Under the pieces are notes generated by a model that saw only the letters and a program-made list of their open reading frames with translations, ran no database searches and had not been told where the DNA came from. A program made the translations under genes and the position numbers. DNA of 64,000 nt from Microbacterium proteolyticum (GTDB lineage Bacteria > Actinomycetota > Actinomycetes > Actinomycetales > Microbacteriaceae): assembly GCF_029639405.1 (NCBI RefSeq), contig NZ_CP121274.1:310001-374000 (forward strand), given 5' to 3'. Shown in pieces: positions 1 through 8,450 of the stretch (its first letter is position 1; every line of letters begins with the position of its first letter).

Positions 1-39
1 CGCGTGAAGTTCCGGCCGATCGTCGAGGCCCTGGCCTAG
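1..39 (+). CDS. C-terminal tail of an upstream gene, possibly isochorismate synthase
   Basis: Frame 1 reads 12 residues (RVKFRPIVEALA) and then TAG, open to the left edge. The stop overlaps the convergent ppk2 stop by two bases, the tight packing seen throughout the window. A K-F-R-P...AL ending resembles the C-termini of chorismate-binding enzymes such as MenF, and the neighbouring men genes make isochorismate synthase plausible. Twelve residues cannot prove this, so the assignment is a guess from context. Confidence 0.35.
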   Translation, partial: RVKFRPIVEALA

Positions 40-893
40 GACTCCGCGAGCCGCTGCTTCTCGATCGCGACGTCGTAGTCGGCCGTGGGCCACTGCGGGT
101 CGATGTCCGTGAGGGCGTCGATGAGCAGCCGCTGCACCGCGAGCCGCGCGTACCACTTGCGGTCGGCGGGCACGACGTGCCACGGGGCGAGCGGCGTGGA
201 GGTGCGTTCGAGCGCCACCTGGTAGGCATCCATGTAGTCGTCCCACAGGGCACGCTCGTCGACGTCGGACGGGTTGTACTTCCAGTGCTTGTCGGGCCGG
301 TCGAGACGGGATGCCAGGCGCTCGCGCTGCTCGTCCTTCGAGATGTGCAGCATGACCTTGACGACCCGGATGCCGAGCTCCGCCGCCTCGGCCTCGAACG
401 CGACGATCGCTCCGTAGCGCCGCTCGATCTCGTCGGCCGGGGCGAGGGAGCGGACGCGTCCGATGAGCACGTCCTCGTAGTGCGAGCGATCGAAGACGCC
501 GAGGCGACCCGCGTCCGGCAGACGTTTGCGGATGCGCCACAGGAAGTCGTGCGCCAGCTCCTCGGCGGTCGGCTTCTTGAACGAGGCCAGCTCGACGCCC
601 TGCGGGTCGACGGCGCCGACGACGTGCTTGACGATGCCGCCCTTCCCGGCGGTGTCCATCGCCTGCAGCACCAGCAGCACCGAACCGGTCGCCGTGCCGG
701 CGACGCTCTGTGCGAAAAGACGCTCCTGCAGGTCGGCCAGCGGTGCGACGCCCGCGTCCAGGTCGGCCTTGCCCTGGTCCTTGTCGCCGTCGTAGCCCGG
801 CGTGGACCGGGGGTCGACATCGGCGAGACGGAACCCCGGTGCGACGTTCAGGGCGACGGCGGCGGGCGTGGTCCAACGGCTGTGCGAACTCAT
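36..893 (-). CDS. ppk2: Polyphosphate kinase 2 family protein
   Basis: A 285-residue PPK2-type polyphosphate:nucleotide phosphotransferase, a cytoplasmic enzyme moving phosphate between polyphosphate and nucleotides. The P-loop is QAMDTAGKGGIVKHV near residue 75 and the Walker B-like block is FDRSHYEDVLIGRV near residue 130. Further typical blocks are MLHISKDEQRERLASRLDRP and KHWKYNPSD. Length fits the one-domain short PPK2 class. I start at the ATG encoding MSSHSRW; an in-frame start 36 bases upstream adds residues atypical for the family. Whether it prefers ADP, AMP or GDP cannot be told from the sequence. Confidence 0.88.
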   Translation of the reverse strand: MSSHSRWTTPAAVALNVAPGFRLADVDPRSTPGYDGDKDQGKADLDAGVAPLADLQERLFAQSVAGTATGSVLLVLQAMDTAGKGGIVKHVVGAVDPQGVELASFKKPTAEELAHDFLWRIRKRLPDAGRLGVFDRSHYEDVLIGRVRSLAPADEIERRYGAIVAFEAEAAELGIRVVKVMLHISKDEQRERLASRLDRPDKHWKYNPSDVDERALWDDYMDAYQVALERTSTPLAPWHVVPADRKWYARLAVQRLLIDALTDIDPQWPTADYDVAIEKQRLAES

Positions 894-948
894 CGACACA
901 TCGTGCCGTGCCAGACGAACTCTCGCCAAGAGGTTGACGCCGCGCGGG

Positions 949-2724
949 TCAGCGCTCGAGCGGAACCTCGATCAGCTGGCGACCGCCCGCAGGGGACGTG
1001 AGCGCCTGGTCGAGGGCGACGCGCGTCGTCACCCGGCGGTACTCCCAGCCGTACGCGAGCGCGAGCTGCTCGAGCCGGACGTTCTGCGGCGTGTACTGCA
1101 CGCGCTCCATCGCGTCCGCCCCCGCGACGCCGGCGACCTCGAGGCCGTCGAAGATCGTGCCGCCACCGTCGTTGCCGACGATCACCTGAAGCCGCGGCTC
1201 GTGCTCCCCGGGGGGAAGGAGGAGTGCCCCCACGTCGTGCAGGAACGCGAGGTCGCCGAGCAGGACGCGCGTGACGCCCGGGCGTTCGTCGTCCTGGCTG
1301 GCCAGGGCGACACCGGTCGCGGTCGCGATCGTCCCGTCGATGCCGGCGAGCCCGCGGTTGGCGTGCACGGCCACCTTCTTGCCCCCGAGCAGTTCGTCGG
1401 CGACCCGGACGAGACGCGACGACCCGAACACGAGCCGGTCGTGGGGCCAGGTCGCGCGCCACACGGCGTCGACCAGGGCGGCACGGTCGACGGGAGCGCG
1501 GATCACCGCGACCTCAGCGTTGATCGCGCCGAGTCGCTCGTGCGGAACAGCGGACGACAGACCGTCCGCGTCGGGAGCGGGAGGGCTGAGATCGACGGCC
1601 GCCGCGCGCGACGCGCGCATCCACTCCCCCAGCCACGCGCGGTCCCCGGCGCCGTCGGCATCCACGGCGTCCGCCGCCCGGGTCGCCCCGTTGAGGTTGA
1701 TGGGCTCGCCCGGACCGCGCACCGCGATCACCTCGACGTCCTCGCGTCCGAGTAGGCGCGCGATCTCGCGGCTGAGGGTGGGGTGCCCGAACACCACGAC
1801 CCGCTCGATGCGGCCCCCGAGCGCCGGGTCGCGCAGGAGCGTGCGGTAGGCGTGCACGACGTGTCGGCCGTAGCGCGCGCCGCTGACGATCTCGGCGACG
1901 AGCGGGAAGCCGCCGCGGTGGGCGAGCTCCTCGGCCGCGGGGCCCGCATCCGCGCCGGCGACCACGATCGTCCGCCGCCCTGGTTCGAGGATCACCGGCG
2001 CCTCGGGCTCGGGTGCCACGTCGGCGATCCCGATCCCGCCCCCACCCTGGTACAGAGCTCCGGATGCCTCGTCGGCGGCCGGATCACCGGGCGCAGCCGG
2101 TCGCGTCGCACGGTCCACGAGCCACGCCGGGGCGGCACCCGCGAGCGGTTCGCGCAGGGGGACGTTCAGATGAACGGGACCGGCCGGGCGCGTGCCTTCG
2201 CCCAGCGCCGCGGCGAGCGCCGTCGCGGCGACCGCGTCGAACGCGGCGGTCTGGGGGGCGGTGGCATCCGGATCCACGGTGTCGGGGACGGAGAGATCGG
2301 CCTCGAACCGGGTCGTCGAGTGGAAGAGCCCGGGCTGCCGGGTGGTCTGGTTCGCACCGACGCCGCGCAGCTCCGGGGGGCGGTCTGCGGTGAGGAGCAG
2401 CAGCGGAACGCCGGAGTGGTGGGCCTCCAGGGCGGCGGGCAGCAGGTTCGCGACCGCCGTGCCGGACGTGCAGATCACGGCGGCCGGCATCCCGGTCTCG
2501 CGCCCGATACCCAGGGCCGTGAACCCCGCGACGCGTTCGTCGATGCGCACGTGCAGGCGCACGAGTCCCGCGCGCTCCAGGTCGGCCGCCACGAGGGCCA
2601 GGGCCTGCGACCTCGACCCGGGGCTCACGACCAGGTGCCGCACGCCGCGGGCGACGAGCCCGGCCAGCAGCGCCGCAGCCGCGTCCGTCGAGGGCGCCGC
2701 GGCGCCCGTTTCCCCCTGTGCCAC
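949..2724 (-). CDS. menD: 2-succinyl-5-enolpyruvyl-6-hydroxy-3-cyclohexene-1-carboxylate synthase
   Basis: A 591-residue ThDP-dependent enzyme joining isochorismate with 2-oxoglutarate in menaquinone synthesis. The N-terminal PYR domain carries VVSPGSRSQALAL near residue 30, and the C-terminal PP domain carries the ThDP/Mg motif starting GDLAFLHD and ending in VGNDGGGTIF (about residues 489-525). The GTG start at 2724 (MAQGETG...) lies two bases after the stop of the PLDc_N gene, so the two are probably co-transcribed. The reading frame stays open upstream, but that extension is low-complexity shadow of the PLDc_N gene. Other men genes follow within 6 kb. Confidence 0.93.
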   Translation of the reverse strand: MAQGETGAAAPSTDAAAALLAGLVARGVRHLVVSPGSRSQALALVAADLERAGLVRLHVRIDERVAGFTALGIGRETGMPAAVICTSGTAVANLLPAALEAHHSGVPLLLLTADRPPELRGVGANQTTRQPGLFHSTTRFEADLSVPDTVDPDATAPQTAAFDAVAATALAAALGEGTRPAGPVHLNVPLREPLAGAAPAWLVDRATRPAAPGDPAADEASGALYQGGGGIGIADVAPEPEAPVILEPGRRTIVVAGADAGPAAEELAHRGGFPLVAEIVSGARYGRHVVHAYRTLLRDPALGGRIERVVVFGHPTLSREIARLLGREDVEVIAVRGPGEPINLNGATRAADAVDADGAGDRAWLGEWMRASRAAAVDLSPPAPDADGLSSAVPHERLGAINAEVAVIRAPVDRAALVDAVWRATWPHDRLVFGSSRLVRVADELLGGKKVAVHANRGLAGIDGTIATATGVALASQDDERPGVTRVLLGDLAFLHDVGALLLPPGEHEPRLQVIVGNDGGGTIFDGLEVAGVAGADAMERVQYTPQNVRLEQLALAYGWEYRRVTTRVALDQALTSPAGGRQLIEVPLER

Positions 2725-2726
2725 GG

Positions 2727-3152
2727 TCAGCTGACGGCGCCGCGCTGACCGCGGGTGTCGTCGTCGCCCGGCTTCCCGCCGGGGTCGTCGCCGTCCGGCT
2801 TCGGCGCGGGTCGGCTGTCGCGCGGATCCTCGCCCTCGGAGTCGAGCTGAGCGAGCTCCTCCTCGAGGCGGCGGATGCGCTCGTCCTGGTCGGCGCGCGC
2901 ACGGGCCGAGAGTCCGCCGAGGAACTCGGGGTCGTCGTCCGGAGCACGTCGGAGCACCGGGCCACCGGCGCGACCGCGGCCGATCACGAACCACAGGATG
3001 CCACCGAGCACCGGCAGCAGGATCACGATCACCATCCACGCGGGCTTGCTGACGCCGCGGTGGCGGGTCGCCGGTTGAACGGCGCAATCGACGATCGTGT
3101 AGACCCAGAACGCGGTCGCCACGAGCGCCAGGATCAGCAGCAGGCGTGCCAT
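2727..3152 (-). CDS. PLDc_N-domain membrane protein
   Basis: A 141-residue protein with two predicted membrane segments (about residues 3-22 and 38-60), separated by a short loop containing DCAVQP, as in the PLDc_N (phospholipase D nuclease N-terminal) family. The cytoplasmic tail is long, charged and disordered (RADQDERIRRLEEELAQLDSEG, then Pro/Asp-rich). No catalytic nuclease domain is present. It precedes menD by two bases and probably heads that transcription unit from a TAGAAT box 6 nt before the ATG. Function is unknown; such proteins often sit near respiratory quinone genes in actinobacteria. Confidence 0.75.
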   Translation of the reverse strand: MARLLLILALVATAFWVYTIVDCAVQPATRHRGVSKPAWMVIVILLPVLGGILWFVIGRGRAGGPVLRRAPDDDPEFLGGLSARARADQDERIRRLEEELAQLDSEGEDPRDSRPAPKPDGDDPGGKPGDDDTRGQRGAVS

Positions 3153-3158
3153 GCAGTG

Positions 3159-3164
3159 ATTCTA
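3159..3164 (-). promoter_or_regulatory. -10 box for the PLDc_N/menD unit
   Basis: TAGAAT read on the minus strand ends 6 nt before the ATG at 3152, which would give a leaderless transcript. No clear -35 was found. Confidence 0.5.
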
Positions 3165-3214
3165 CCGGCGCTGCCTGGGCGGCGGCCGGGCGCCGGGTGA
3201 GGGCGGAGCGGTCG

Positions 3215-3220
3215 TAGAGT
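3215..3220 (+). promoter_or_regulatory. -10 box for the DUF4229 gene
   Basis: TAGAGT lies 6 nt before the ATG at 3227, so transcription would begin at or next to the start codon. Confidence 0.5.
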
Positions 3221-3226
3221 GGTCGT

Positions 3227-3538
3227 ATGCGTGCCCGTTCCGCCCTGGTCTACACGGTGCTGCGTCTCCTCGCTTTCGTGGTGCCGCTCGGCATCCTGCT
3301 GCTGTTCCCCGTCTTCCAGGAACTGCCGTGGCTGGCCGCGGTGTTCGCCGCCCTCATCGGTCTGAGCCTGTCGCTGCTGTTCCTGCGACGCCCGCTCGAC
3401 CAGGTCACCGGCGACCTCGCCGAGCGCCGTGCCGCGCGCCAGGCGAACGACCGCCGCACCGCCGCGGAGCGCGACGCCGACGTCGAGGACGCGGTGGTCG
3501 ACGCGGCCGGCGATGACCGGCCCGACGCGACGCGCTGA
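3227..3538 (+). CDS. DUF4229 family membrane protein
   Basis: A 103-residue protein with two hydrophobic helices (about residues 8-27 and 34-52), then the short basic motif FLRRPLDQVTGDLAERRAAR and an acidic tail. This layout matches DUF4229, small actinobacterial membrane proteins usually found beside menA/menE, as here. It converges on menA with a three-base gap. The role is unknown; conserved linkage suggests a link to quinone or cell-envelope metabolism. Confidence 0.7.
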   Translation: MRARSALVYTVLRLLAFVVPLGILLLFPVFQELPWLAAVFAALIGLSLSLLFLRRPLDQVTGDLAERRAARQANDRRTAAERDADVEDAVVDAAGDDRPDATR

Positions 3539-3541
3539 GCC

Positions 3542-4513
3542 TCAGGCCACGAAGGCCCAGAACAGCACGGCTCCGTACGCGACGGACGTGAAGCTCGTCA
3601 CCTGCAGCGCCACGATGAGTTCGCGCGGTGACCGGTAGGTCCACACGATGAGGATCGCCGACAGGGCTCCCAGCAGCGCGATGAGCGTCAACCACGCGAT
3701 GGGGTAGACCAGGGCGAGGAACACCGCGATCCCGAACGGCACCAGGACGAACAGCGTGAACAGCACCTGCGTGGCCCGACGGCCGATGAGCACCGAGAGC
3801 GTGCGCTTGCCCGCGAGACGGTCCTGATCGATGTCGCGCAGGTTGTTCGCCAGCAGCACCGCGCACGCGAGGAGACCCGCGGCCACGGCTCCGAACCACG
3901 CCTCCTGCGGGAGGGCCTGCACCTGCAGCCACGTCGTCCCGAGCGTGGCGACGAGGCCGAAGAAGACGAAGACGAACACCTCGCCGAGGGCGTTGTAGCC
4001 GTAGGGCCGCTTCCCGCCGGTGTAGAACCAGGCGGCGACGATGGAGGCCGCACCCACGGCGAGGAGCCACCACTGTTCGGTGCGGATCACGAGGGCGAGC
4101 CCCACGACCGCGGCGAGCGCGAAGAACGCCAGCGCCACGATGAGCACCGTGCGCGGCTTCGCCTTCCGGCCGCCCGTCAGTCGGCCGGGGCCGACGCGGA
4201 CGTCATCGGTCCCCCGGATGCCGTCGCTGTAGTCGTTGGCGTAGTTCACGCCGATCTGCAGCGCGAACGCGACCGCGAGGCACGCGAGGGCGATCACCCA
4301 ATGCAACTGGTCGTCGACGAGCGTCGCGGCGCCGGTGCCGATGAGCACCGGGGTGATCGCGAGCGGCAGCGTCCGCAGGCGCGCGGCCCCGATCCAATCG
4401 CGCGCGGTCGCGCGTGTCGCCGCGCGCGGCGCGGGACGGTGGGCCTTCTGGGGGTTGCCGCCGGGACGCCGCTTCGGGGCCGGACGCGAGCGCTTGCGAG
4501 ACTGTGCTGCCAC
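3542..4513 (-). CDS. menA: 1,4-dihydroxy-2-naphthoate polyprenyltransferase
   Basis: A 323-residue UbiA-family prenyltransferase attaching the polyprenyl tail to 1,4-dihydroxy-2-naphthoate at the membrane. The first Asp-rich motif is NYANDYSDGIRGTDD (about residue 85) and the second is NNLRDIDQDRLAGKRT (about residue 215). About eight transmembrane helices follow a basic N-terminus. The start is set at GTG 4513 (MAAQSRKRSR), just after the menE stop. Reading further upstream would run through menE, and that part shows no homology. Confidence 0.9.
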   Translation of the reverse strand: MAAQSRKRSRPAPKRRPGGNPQKAHRPAPRAATRATARDWIGAARLRTLPLAITPVLIGTGAATLVDDQLHWVIALACLAVAFALQIGVNYANDYSDGIRGTDDVRVGPGRLTGGRKAKPRTVLIVALAFFALAAVVGLALVIRTEQWWLLAVGAASIVAAWFYTGGKRPYGYNALGEVFVFVFFGLVATLGTTWLQVQALPQEAWFGAVAAGLLACAVLLANNLRDIDQDRLAGKRTLSVLIGRRATQVLFTLFVLVPFGIAVFLALVYPIAWLTLIALLGALSAILIVWTYRSPRELIVALQVTSFTSVAYGAVLFWAFVA

Positions 4514-4524
4514 GGAGGGAAAGC

Positions 4525-5688
4525 CTAATTCTTCGCGGAGCCGAACCGTTGCCGCAGGGCGGCGCGGTCGGGCTTCCCGGATGCCAGGACCGGCAGGGCG
4601 TCGACCAGGACCACCCTCGCGGGCCGGGCGACGGGTCCGACCGCTGCGGCAACGGCGGTGCGCACACGCTCGAGCGTCTCCCGTTCGTCTCCGGACGCCG
4701 CCACCACGACGGCGGACCCCTGCCCCCACTGCGCGTCCTCGACCGGGATCACGACGGCGGACTCCAGACCCGGGATGCCACGAACCGCCGCCTCGACCCG
4801 GTCGAGCGAGACGTTCACGCCGCCCGACACGATGACGTTGTCGAGGCGCCCGATGACCCGCAGCACTCCGTCGGCGAACTCGCCGCCGTCACCGGTGCGG
4901 TACCACCGGGTACCGGCGGCATCCGCGGGGAAGACCTCGGCCGTGCGGTCGGGATCGCCGAGGTAGCCGTCGGCGAGGGTCGGGCCCGAGATGCGCACCT
5001 CGCCGTCGACGATCGCGAGCTCCACCCCGTCCAGCGGGACCCCGTCGTACACGCACCCGCCGCTGGTTTCGGTCGACCCGTACGTCCGCACGATCCGTAC
5101 GCCGGCCGCGGCCGCCCGCTCGCGCAGGGCGACGGGCAGCGCCTGTCCGCCGATGAGGATGCGCTCGAACGAGCGGAGCGCCCGCAGAACCTCGGGGTCG
5201 CCCTCGGAGGCGTCCAGCAGCCGCTGCAGTTGCGCCGGGACGAGAGAGGTGTAGGTGGGGACGCGCTCGCCGTTCTCGTGCGACGCCATGCCGAGAGCAG
5301 CCGCGGCGAAGGGCTCGGGACGGAAGGGCCCGGCCAGGACCGCCGGCTCCCGCCCGCTCACGAGCGCGCGCACGAGGACCTGCACGCCCGCGACGTAGGT
5401 CGCCGGCACCGCCAGCAGCCACGCGCCCTCGCCGATGCGCGCCGCCGTCGCGAAAGCGCTCGCGATCAACGCGTTGCGGCCGATCGCGACCGACTTCGGC
5501 ACGCCCGTCGACCCCGACGTCGTGATGACCGCCGCCGTCCCGGCCGGCACCTCGTCCGGCAGCCCGCCGCCACCCAGGGCGACCGCGGGCCCCGCCCCCA
5601 GGACGGCGTGGCGCAGCGCGCGCAGCACGTCGCGGGGATCGTCGGATGCCGCCGCCTCCAGCTTCACGACCGCACCGGGGCGCGGCAT
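4525..5688 (-). CDS. menE: o-Succinylbenzoate-CoA ligase
   Basis: A 387-residue acyl-adenylate-forming enzyme making o-succinylbenzoyl-CoA. The AMP-binding P-loop is ITTSGSTGVPKSVAIG near residue 55, the A5 block is RTYGSTETSGG near residue 197, and YRTGDGGEF plus GRLDNVIVSGGVN form the hinge region. The protein is about 100 residues shorter than Bacillus or E. coli MenE, lacking part of the N-terminal subdomain, which is the usual actinobacterial short form. It lies seven bases downstream of menB and twelve upstream of menA, so it is probably in one operon. Confidence 0.88.
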   Translation of the reverse strand: MPRPGAVVKLEAAASDDPRDVLRALRHAVLGAGPAVALGGGGLPDEVPAGTAAVITTSGSTGVPKSVAIGRNALIASAFATAARIGEGAWLLAVPATYVAGVQVLVRALVSGREPAVLAGPFRPEPFAAAALGMASHENGERVPTYTSLVPAQLQRLLDASEGDPEVLRALRSFERILIGGQALPVALRERAAAAGVRIVRTYGSTETSGGCVYDGVPLDGVELAIVDGEVRISGPTLADGYLGDPDRTAEVFPADAAGTRWYRTGDGGEFADGVLRVIGRLDNVIVSGGVNVSLDRVEAAVRGIPGLESAVVIPVEDAQWGQGSAVVVAASGDERETLERVRTAVAAAVGPVARPARVVLVDALPVLASGKPDRAALRQRFGSAKN

Positions 5689-5695
5689 CCCGGGT

Positions 5696-6598
5696 TCAGT
5701 AGTGCCACGGGACGCCCGACCAGTCGGGGTCGCGCTTCTCGAGGAACGAATCGCGCCCCTCGGCCGCCTCGTCGGTGCCGTACGCGAGCCGCGTCGCCTC
5801 GCCCGCGAACAGCTGCTGCCCGACGAGCCCGTCGTCGACCGCGTTGAACGCGAACTTCAGCATGCGGATCGCCGTCGGCGACTTCGTGAGGATGGTCCGG
5901 GCCATCGCCAGCGCCTCACGTTCGAGGTCGGCGTGCGGGACGACGCGGTTGACCGCGCCCATCTCATACGCGCGCTGGGCCGAGTACTCCTCGGCGAGGA
6001 AGAAGACCTCGCGCGCGAACTTCTGCCCGATCTGACGAGCGAAGTAGGCCGAGCCGTAACCGGCGTCGAAGGACCCGACATCGGCATCCGTCTGCTTGAA
6101 GCGACCGTGCTCCGCACTCGCGATCGACAGGTCGCACACGACGTTGAGCGAGTGACCGCCGCCCGCCGCCCATCCCGGGACCACCGCGATGACGACCTTC
6201 GGCATGAACCGGATGAGGCGCTGCACCTCGAGGATGTGCAGGCGCCCCGCCCGGCCGTGGTCGGCGACGGACGTCTCGTCGTCGGAGTACTTGTACCCGT
6301 CGCGCCCGCGGATCCGCTGGTCGCCGCCCGAGCAGAACGCCCACCCCCCGTCCTTCGGGCTGGGACCGTTGCCGGTGAGCAGCACGACGCCGATGCGGTG
6401 GTCCTGCCGGGCGATGTCGAGGGCCCAGTAGAGCTCGTCGACGGTGTGCGGGCGGAAGGCGTTGCGCACCTCCGGTCGGTCGAACGCGATGCGGGCCACC
6501 CGGCCGTCGTGCGTGACGTGGGCGGTGATGTCGGTGTAGTCCTCGGCGCCGGGTGCGAGCGTCCACTCGGCCGGGTCGAAGATGTCGGAGACGTTCAC
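5696..6598 (-). CDS. menB: 1,4-dihydroxy-2-naphthoyl-CoA synthase
   Basis: A 300-residue crotonase-fold enzyme closing the naphthoate ring. Family marks include the RNAFRPHTVDEL block, the GWAFCSGGDQRIRG loop, the oxyanion-hole region GWAAGGGHSLNVVCDL, and the DADVGSFDAGYGSAY segment typical of MenB. The C-terminus WSGVPWHY is also characteristic. The GTG start at 6598 is five bases after the LLM gene stop. The frame is open far upstream, but that part is antisense or other-frame shadow. Confidence 0.93.
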   Translation of the reverse strand: MNVSDIFDPAEWTLAPGAEDYTDITAHVTHDGRVARIAFDRPEVRNAFRPHTVDELYWALDIARQDHRIGVVLLTGNGPSPKDGGWAFCSGGDQRIRGRDGYKYSDDETSVADHGRAGRLHILEVQRLIRFMPKVVIAVVPGWAAGGGHSLNVVCDLSIASAEHGRFKQTDADVGSFDAGYGSAYFARQIGQKFAREVFFLAEEYSAQRAYEMGAVNRVVPHADLEREALAMARTILTKSPTAIRMLKFAFNAVDDGLVGQQLFAGEATRLAYGTDEAAEGRDSFLEKRDPDWSGVPWHY

Positions 6599-6603
6599 GT
6601 CAC

Positions 6604-7401
6604 TCAGGCGTTCTTGCTGTCCCGCCAGGCGAGCCACCGCTCGATGATCGAGTAGTCCCAGTCGGGACCGGAAAATCCGAGCGTGAACAGGCGCGTCCCG
6701 GCGTCGTACAGCGCGTCGGCGACGCTCTCGTCGCGGTCTTTGAGTTCGTTCGACACGATGAGGCCGGACAGGTCGCGCCCCTCGGTCTCGGCCCAGCGCT
6801 CGATGACCTCGAACTTGTGGGGCAGCTCGTCGGGCGTGACGAAGCTGTGCCAGATGTCGGCGTGGCGGGCGACGATGCGCAGCGTCTTCTGCTCGCCCTT
6901 GCCGCCGATCATGACGGGGATCTTGCGGGTGGGGGCGGGGTTGAGCTTGCCCCAGCGGTCGACGATCCGGTCGAGATCGCTCGCGAGGGCGTTCAGGCGG
7001 GACCCTGCCGTCCCGAACTCGTAGCCGTACTCGTCGTAGTCGCGCTGGAACCAGCCCGATCCGGTGCCGAAGATGAAGCGACCGGTGTCGCCGCCCTTCT
7101 TGCTGATGTGGTCGACCGTGCGGGCCATGTCGGCCTGCAGGTCGGCCCCGCGGTAGCTGTTGCAGTTGACGAGCGCGCCGAACTCCACGCGCTCGGTCTG
7201 CTCGGCCCAGGCGGCGAGCATCGTCCACGACTCGAAGTGCTCGCCGTCGGGGTCGCCGTAGAGGGGGAAGAAGTGGTCCCAGTTGAACAGGATGTCGACC
7301 CCCATCTCCTCCAGACGGAAGACGGCGTCGCGGATGTCGGAGTACTGCACGTGCTGCGGCTGGATCTGGACGCCGAGCCGGACCGGGGTGTCGAAGAGCA
7401 T
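6604..7401 (-). CDS. LLM class F420-dependent oxidoreductase
   Basis: A 265-residue luciferase-like TIM-barrel oxidoreductase. Supporting blocks are LFNWDHFFPLYGDPDGEHFESWTMLA (residues 38-63), VNCNSYRGADLQADMARTVD and FIFGTGSGWFQRDYDEYG, followed by the IPVMIGGKGEQKTLR flavin/deazaflavin-binding segment. It is the first gene of the menB-menE-menA string (five-base gap to menB) and is divergent from menC. The F420 preference is inferred from family resemblance and the substrate is unknown. Linkage to men genes is recurrent in Microbacteriaceae but does not define a role in quinone synthesis. Confidence 0.8.
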   Translation of the reverse strand: MLFDTPVRLGVQIQPQHVQYSDIRDAVFRLEEMGVDILFNWDHFFPLYGDPDGEHFESWTMLAAWAEQTERVEFGALVNCNSYRGADLQADMARTVDHISKKGGDTGRFIFGTGSGWFQRDYDEYGYEFGTAGSRLNALASDLDRIVDRWGKLNPAPTRKIPVMIGGKGEQKTLRIVARHADIWHSFVTPDELPHKFEVIERWAETEGRDLSGLIVSNELKDRDESVADALYDAGTRLFTLGFSGPDWDYSIIERWLAWRDSKNA

Positions 7402-7407
7402 GCCGCC

Positions 7408-7413
7408 AGCCTA
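7408..7413 (-). promoter_or_regulatory. -10 box for the LLM-menBEA unit
   Basis: TAGGCT on the minus strand lies 6 nt before the ATG at 7401. It shares a 47-bp divergent region with menC. Confidence 0.5.
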
Positions 7414-7436
7414 TTCCCGGCGTCCGACACCGAGGC

Positions 7437-7442
7437 CAGGAT
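7437..7442 (+). promoter_or_regulatory. -10-like box for menC
   Basis: CAGGAT lies 6 nt before the ATG at 7449. The G-run between them (GGGGGG) could also serve as a ribosome site, so leaderless starting is not certain. Confidence 0.35.
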
Positions 7443-7448
7443 GGGGGG

Positions 7449-8450
7449 ATGAGTCCCCTCCCGCCGCTCACCGACGTCCTCGCCACGGCCCGCGTCGTGG
7501 CCCTCCCCCTCGCCACCCGGTTCCGCGGCATCCGGACGCGCGAGGCCGTCGTGTTCGAGGGACCGGAGGGATGGACGGAGTTCTCGCCGTTCGTCGAGTA
7601 CGACGACGCCGAGGCCGCGACGTGGCTCGCCGCCGCGCTCGAATTCGGCTGGCATCCCGCCCCTCCCCCGGTGCGCACCAGCGTCCTCGTCAACGCGACC
7701 GTCCCCGCGGTGACCGCGTCCGAGGTCGAGGGCGTGCTCGCCCGCTTCGACGGATGCCGGACGGCCAAGGTGAAGGTCGCCGAAGCGGGGCAGGTGCTCG
7801 CCGACGACGTGGCGCGAGTCCGCGCGGTGCGCGCGGCGATGGGGCCCGAGGGACGCGTCCGCATCGACGCCAACGGCGGATGGAACGTCGACGAGGCCGA
7901 GCGCGCCGTCCACGCCCTCGCCGAGTTCGATCTCGAGTACATCGAGCAGCCGTGCGCCGAGGTCGAGGAACTCGCCGAGCTCCGGGAGCGCATCGGCTAC
8001 CTCGACATCCCCATCGCCGCGGACGAGAGCGTCCGGAAGGCAAGCGACCCGCTCCGGGTCGCCCGCGCGGGAGCGGCCGACCTGTTGGTGATCAAGGCGC
8101 AGCCGCTCGGCGGGGTGCGCGCCGCTCTCGCGATCGTCGCGGAGGCGGGTCTTCCCGCGGTGGTGTCGAGCGCCCTCGACACGTCAGTGGGGCTGTCGAT
8201 GGGACTGGCCCTCGCCTCCGCCCTGCCCGACCTGGAGTTCGACTGCGGCCTGGGCACCGCGGCGCTGTTCACCGAGGACGTCGTCGCCTCACCCCTGCGT
8301 CCGCAGGGCGGGGCGCTCTCGATGACCCGCGCGAGCCCGACCACGGCCTCGCTCGACCGCGTCGAAGCCTCCGCCGACCGGCGCGACTGGTGGCTGCAGC
8401 GCCTGACGCGTTGCTACCGCCTCCGGGAGGCCGACCTCACTCGAGGATGA
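7449..8450 (+). CDS. menC: o-Succinylbenzoate synthase
   Basis: A 333-residue enolase-superfamily enzyme dehydrating SHCHC to o-succinylbenzoate. Catalytic marks are the KVKV lysine pair (about residue 107), metal ligands in RIDANGGW, YIEQP and AADES, and the second catalytic lysine in VIKAQPLGG. The C-terminal loop SSALDTSVGLSMG is typical. It is transcribed away from menB/E/A. Its 3' end overlaps the convergent TetR gene by 14 bases, an unusually large overlap for two conserved genes. Confidence 0.9.
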   Translation: MSPLPPLTDVLATARVVALPLATRFRGIRTREAVVFEGPEGWTEFSPFVEYDDAEAATWLAAALEFGWHPAPPPVRTSVLVNATVPAVTASEVEGVLARFDGCRTAKVKVAEAGQVLADDVARVRAVRAAMGPEGRVRIDANGGWNVDEAERAVHALAEFDLEYIEQPCAEVEELAELRERIGYLDIPIAADESVRKASDPLRVARAGAADLLVIKAQPLGGVRAALAIVAEAGLPAVVSSALDTSVGLSMGLALASALPDLEFDCGLGTAALFTEDVVASPLRPQGGALSMTRASPTTASLDRVEASADRRDWWLQRLTRCYRLREADLTRG

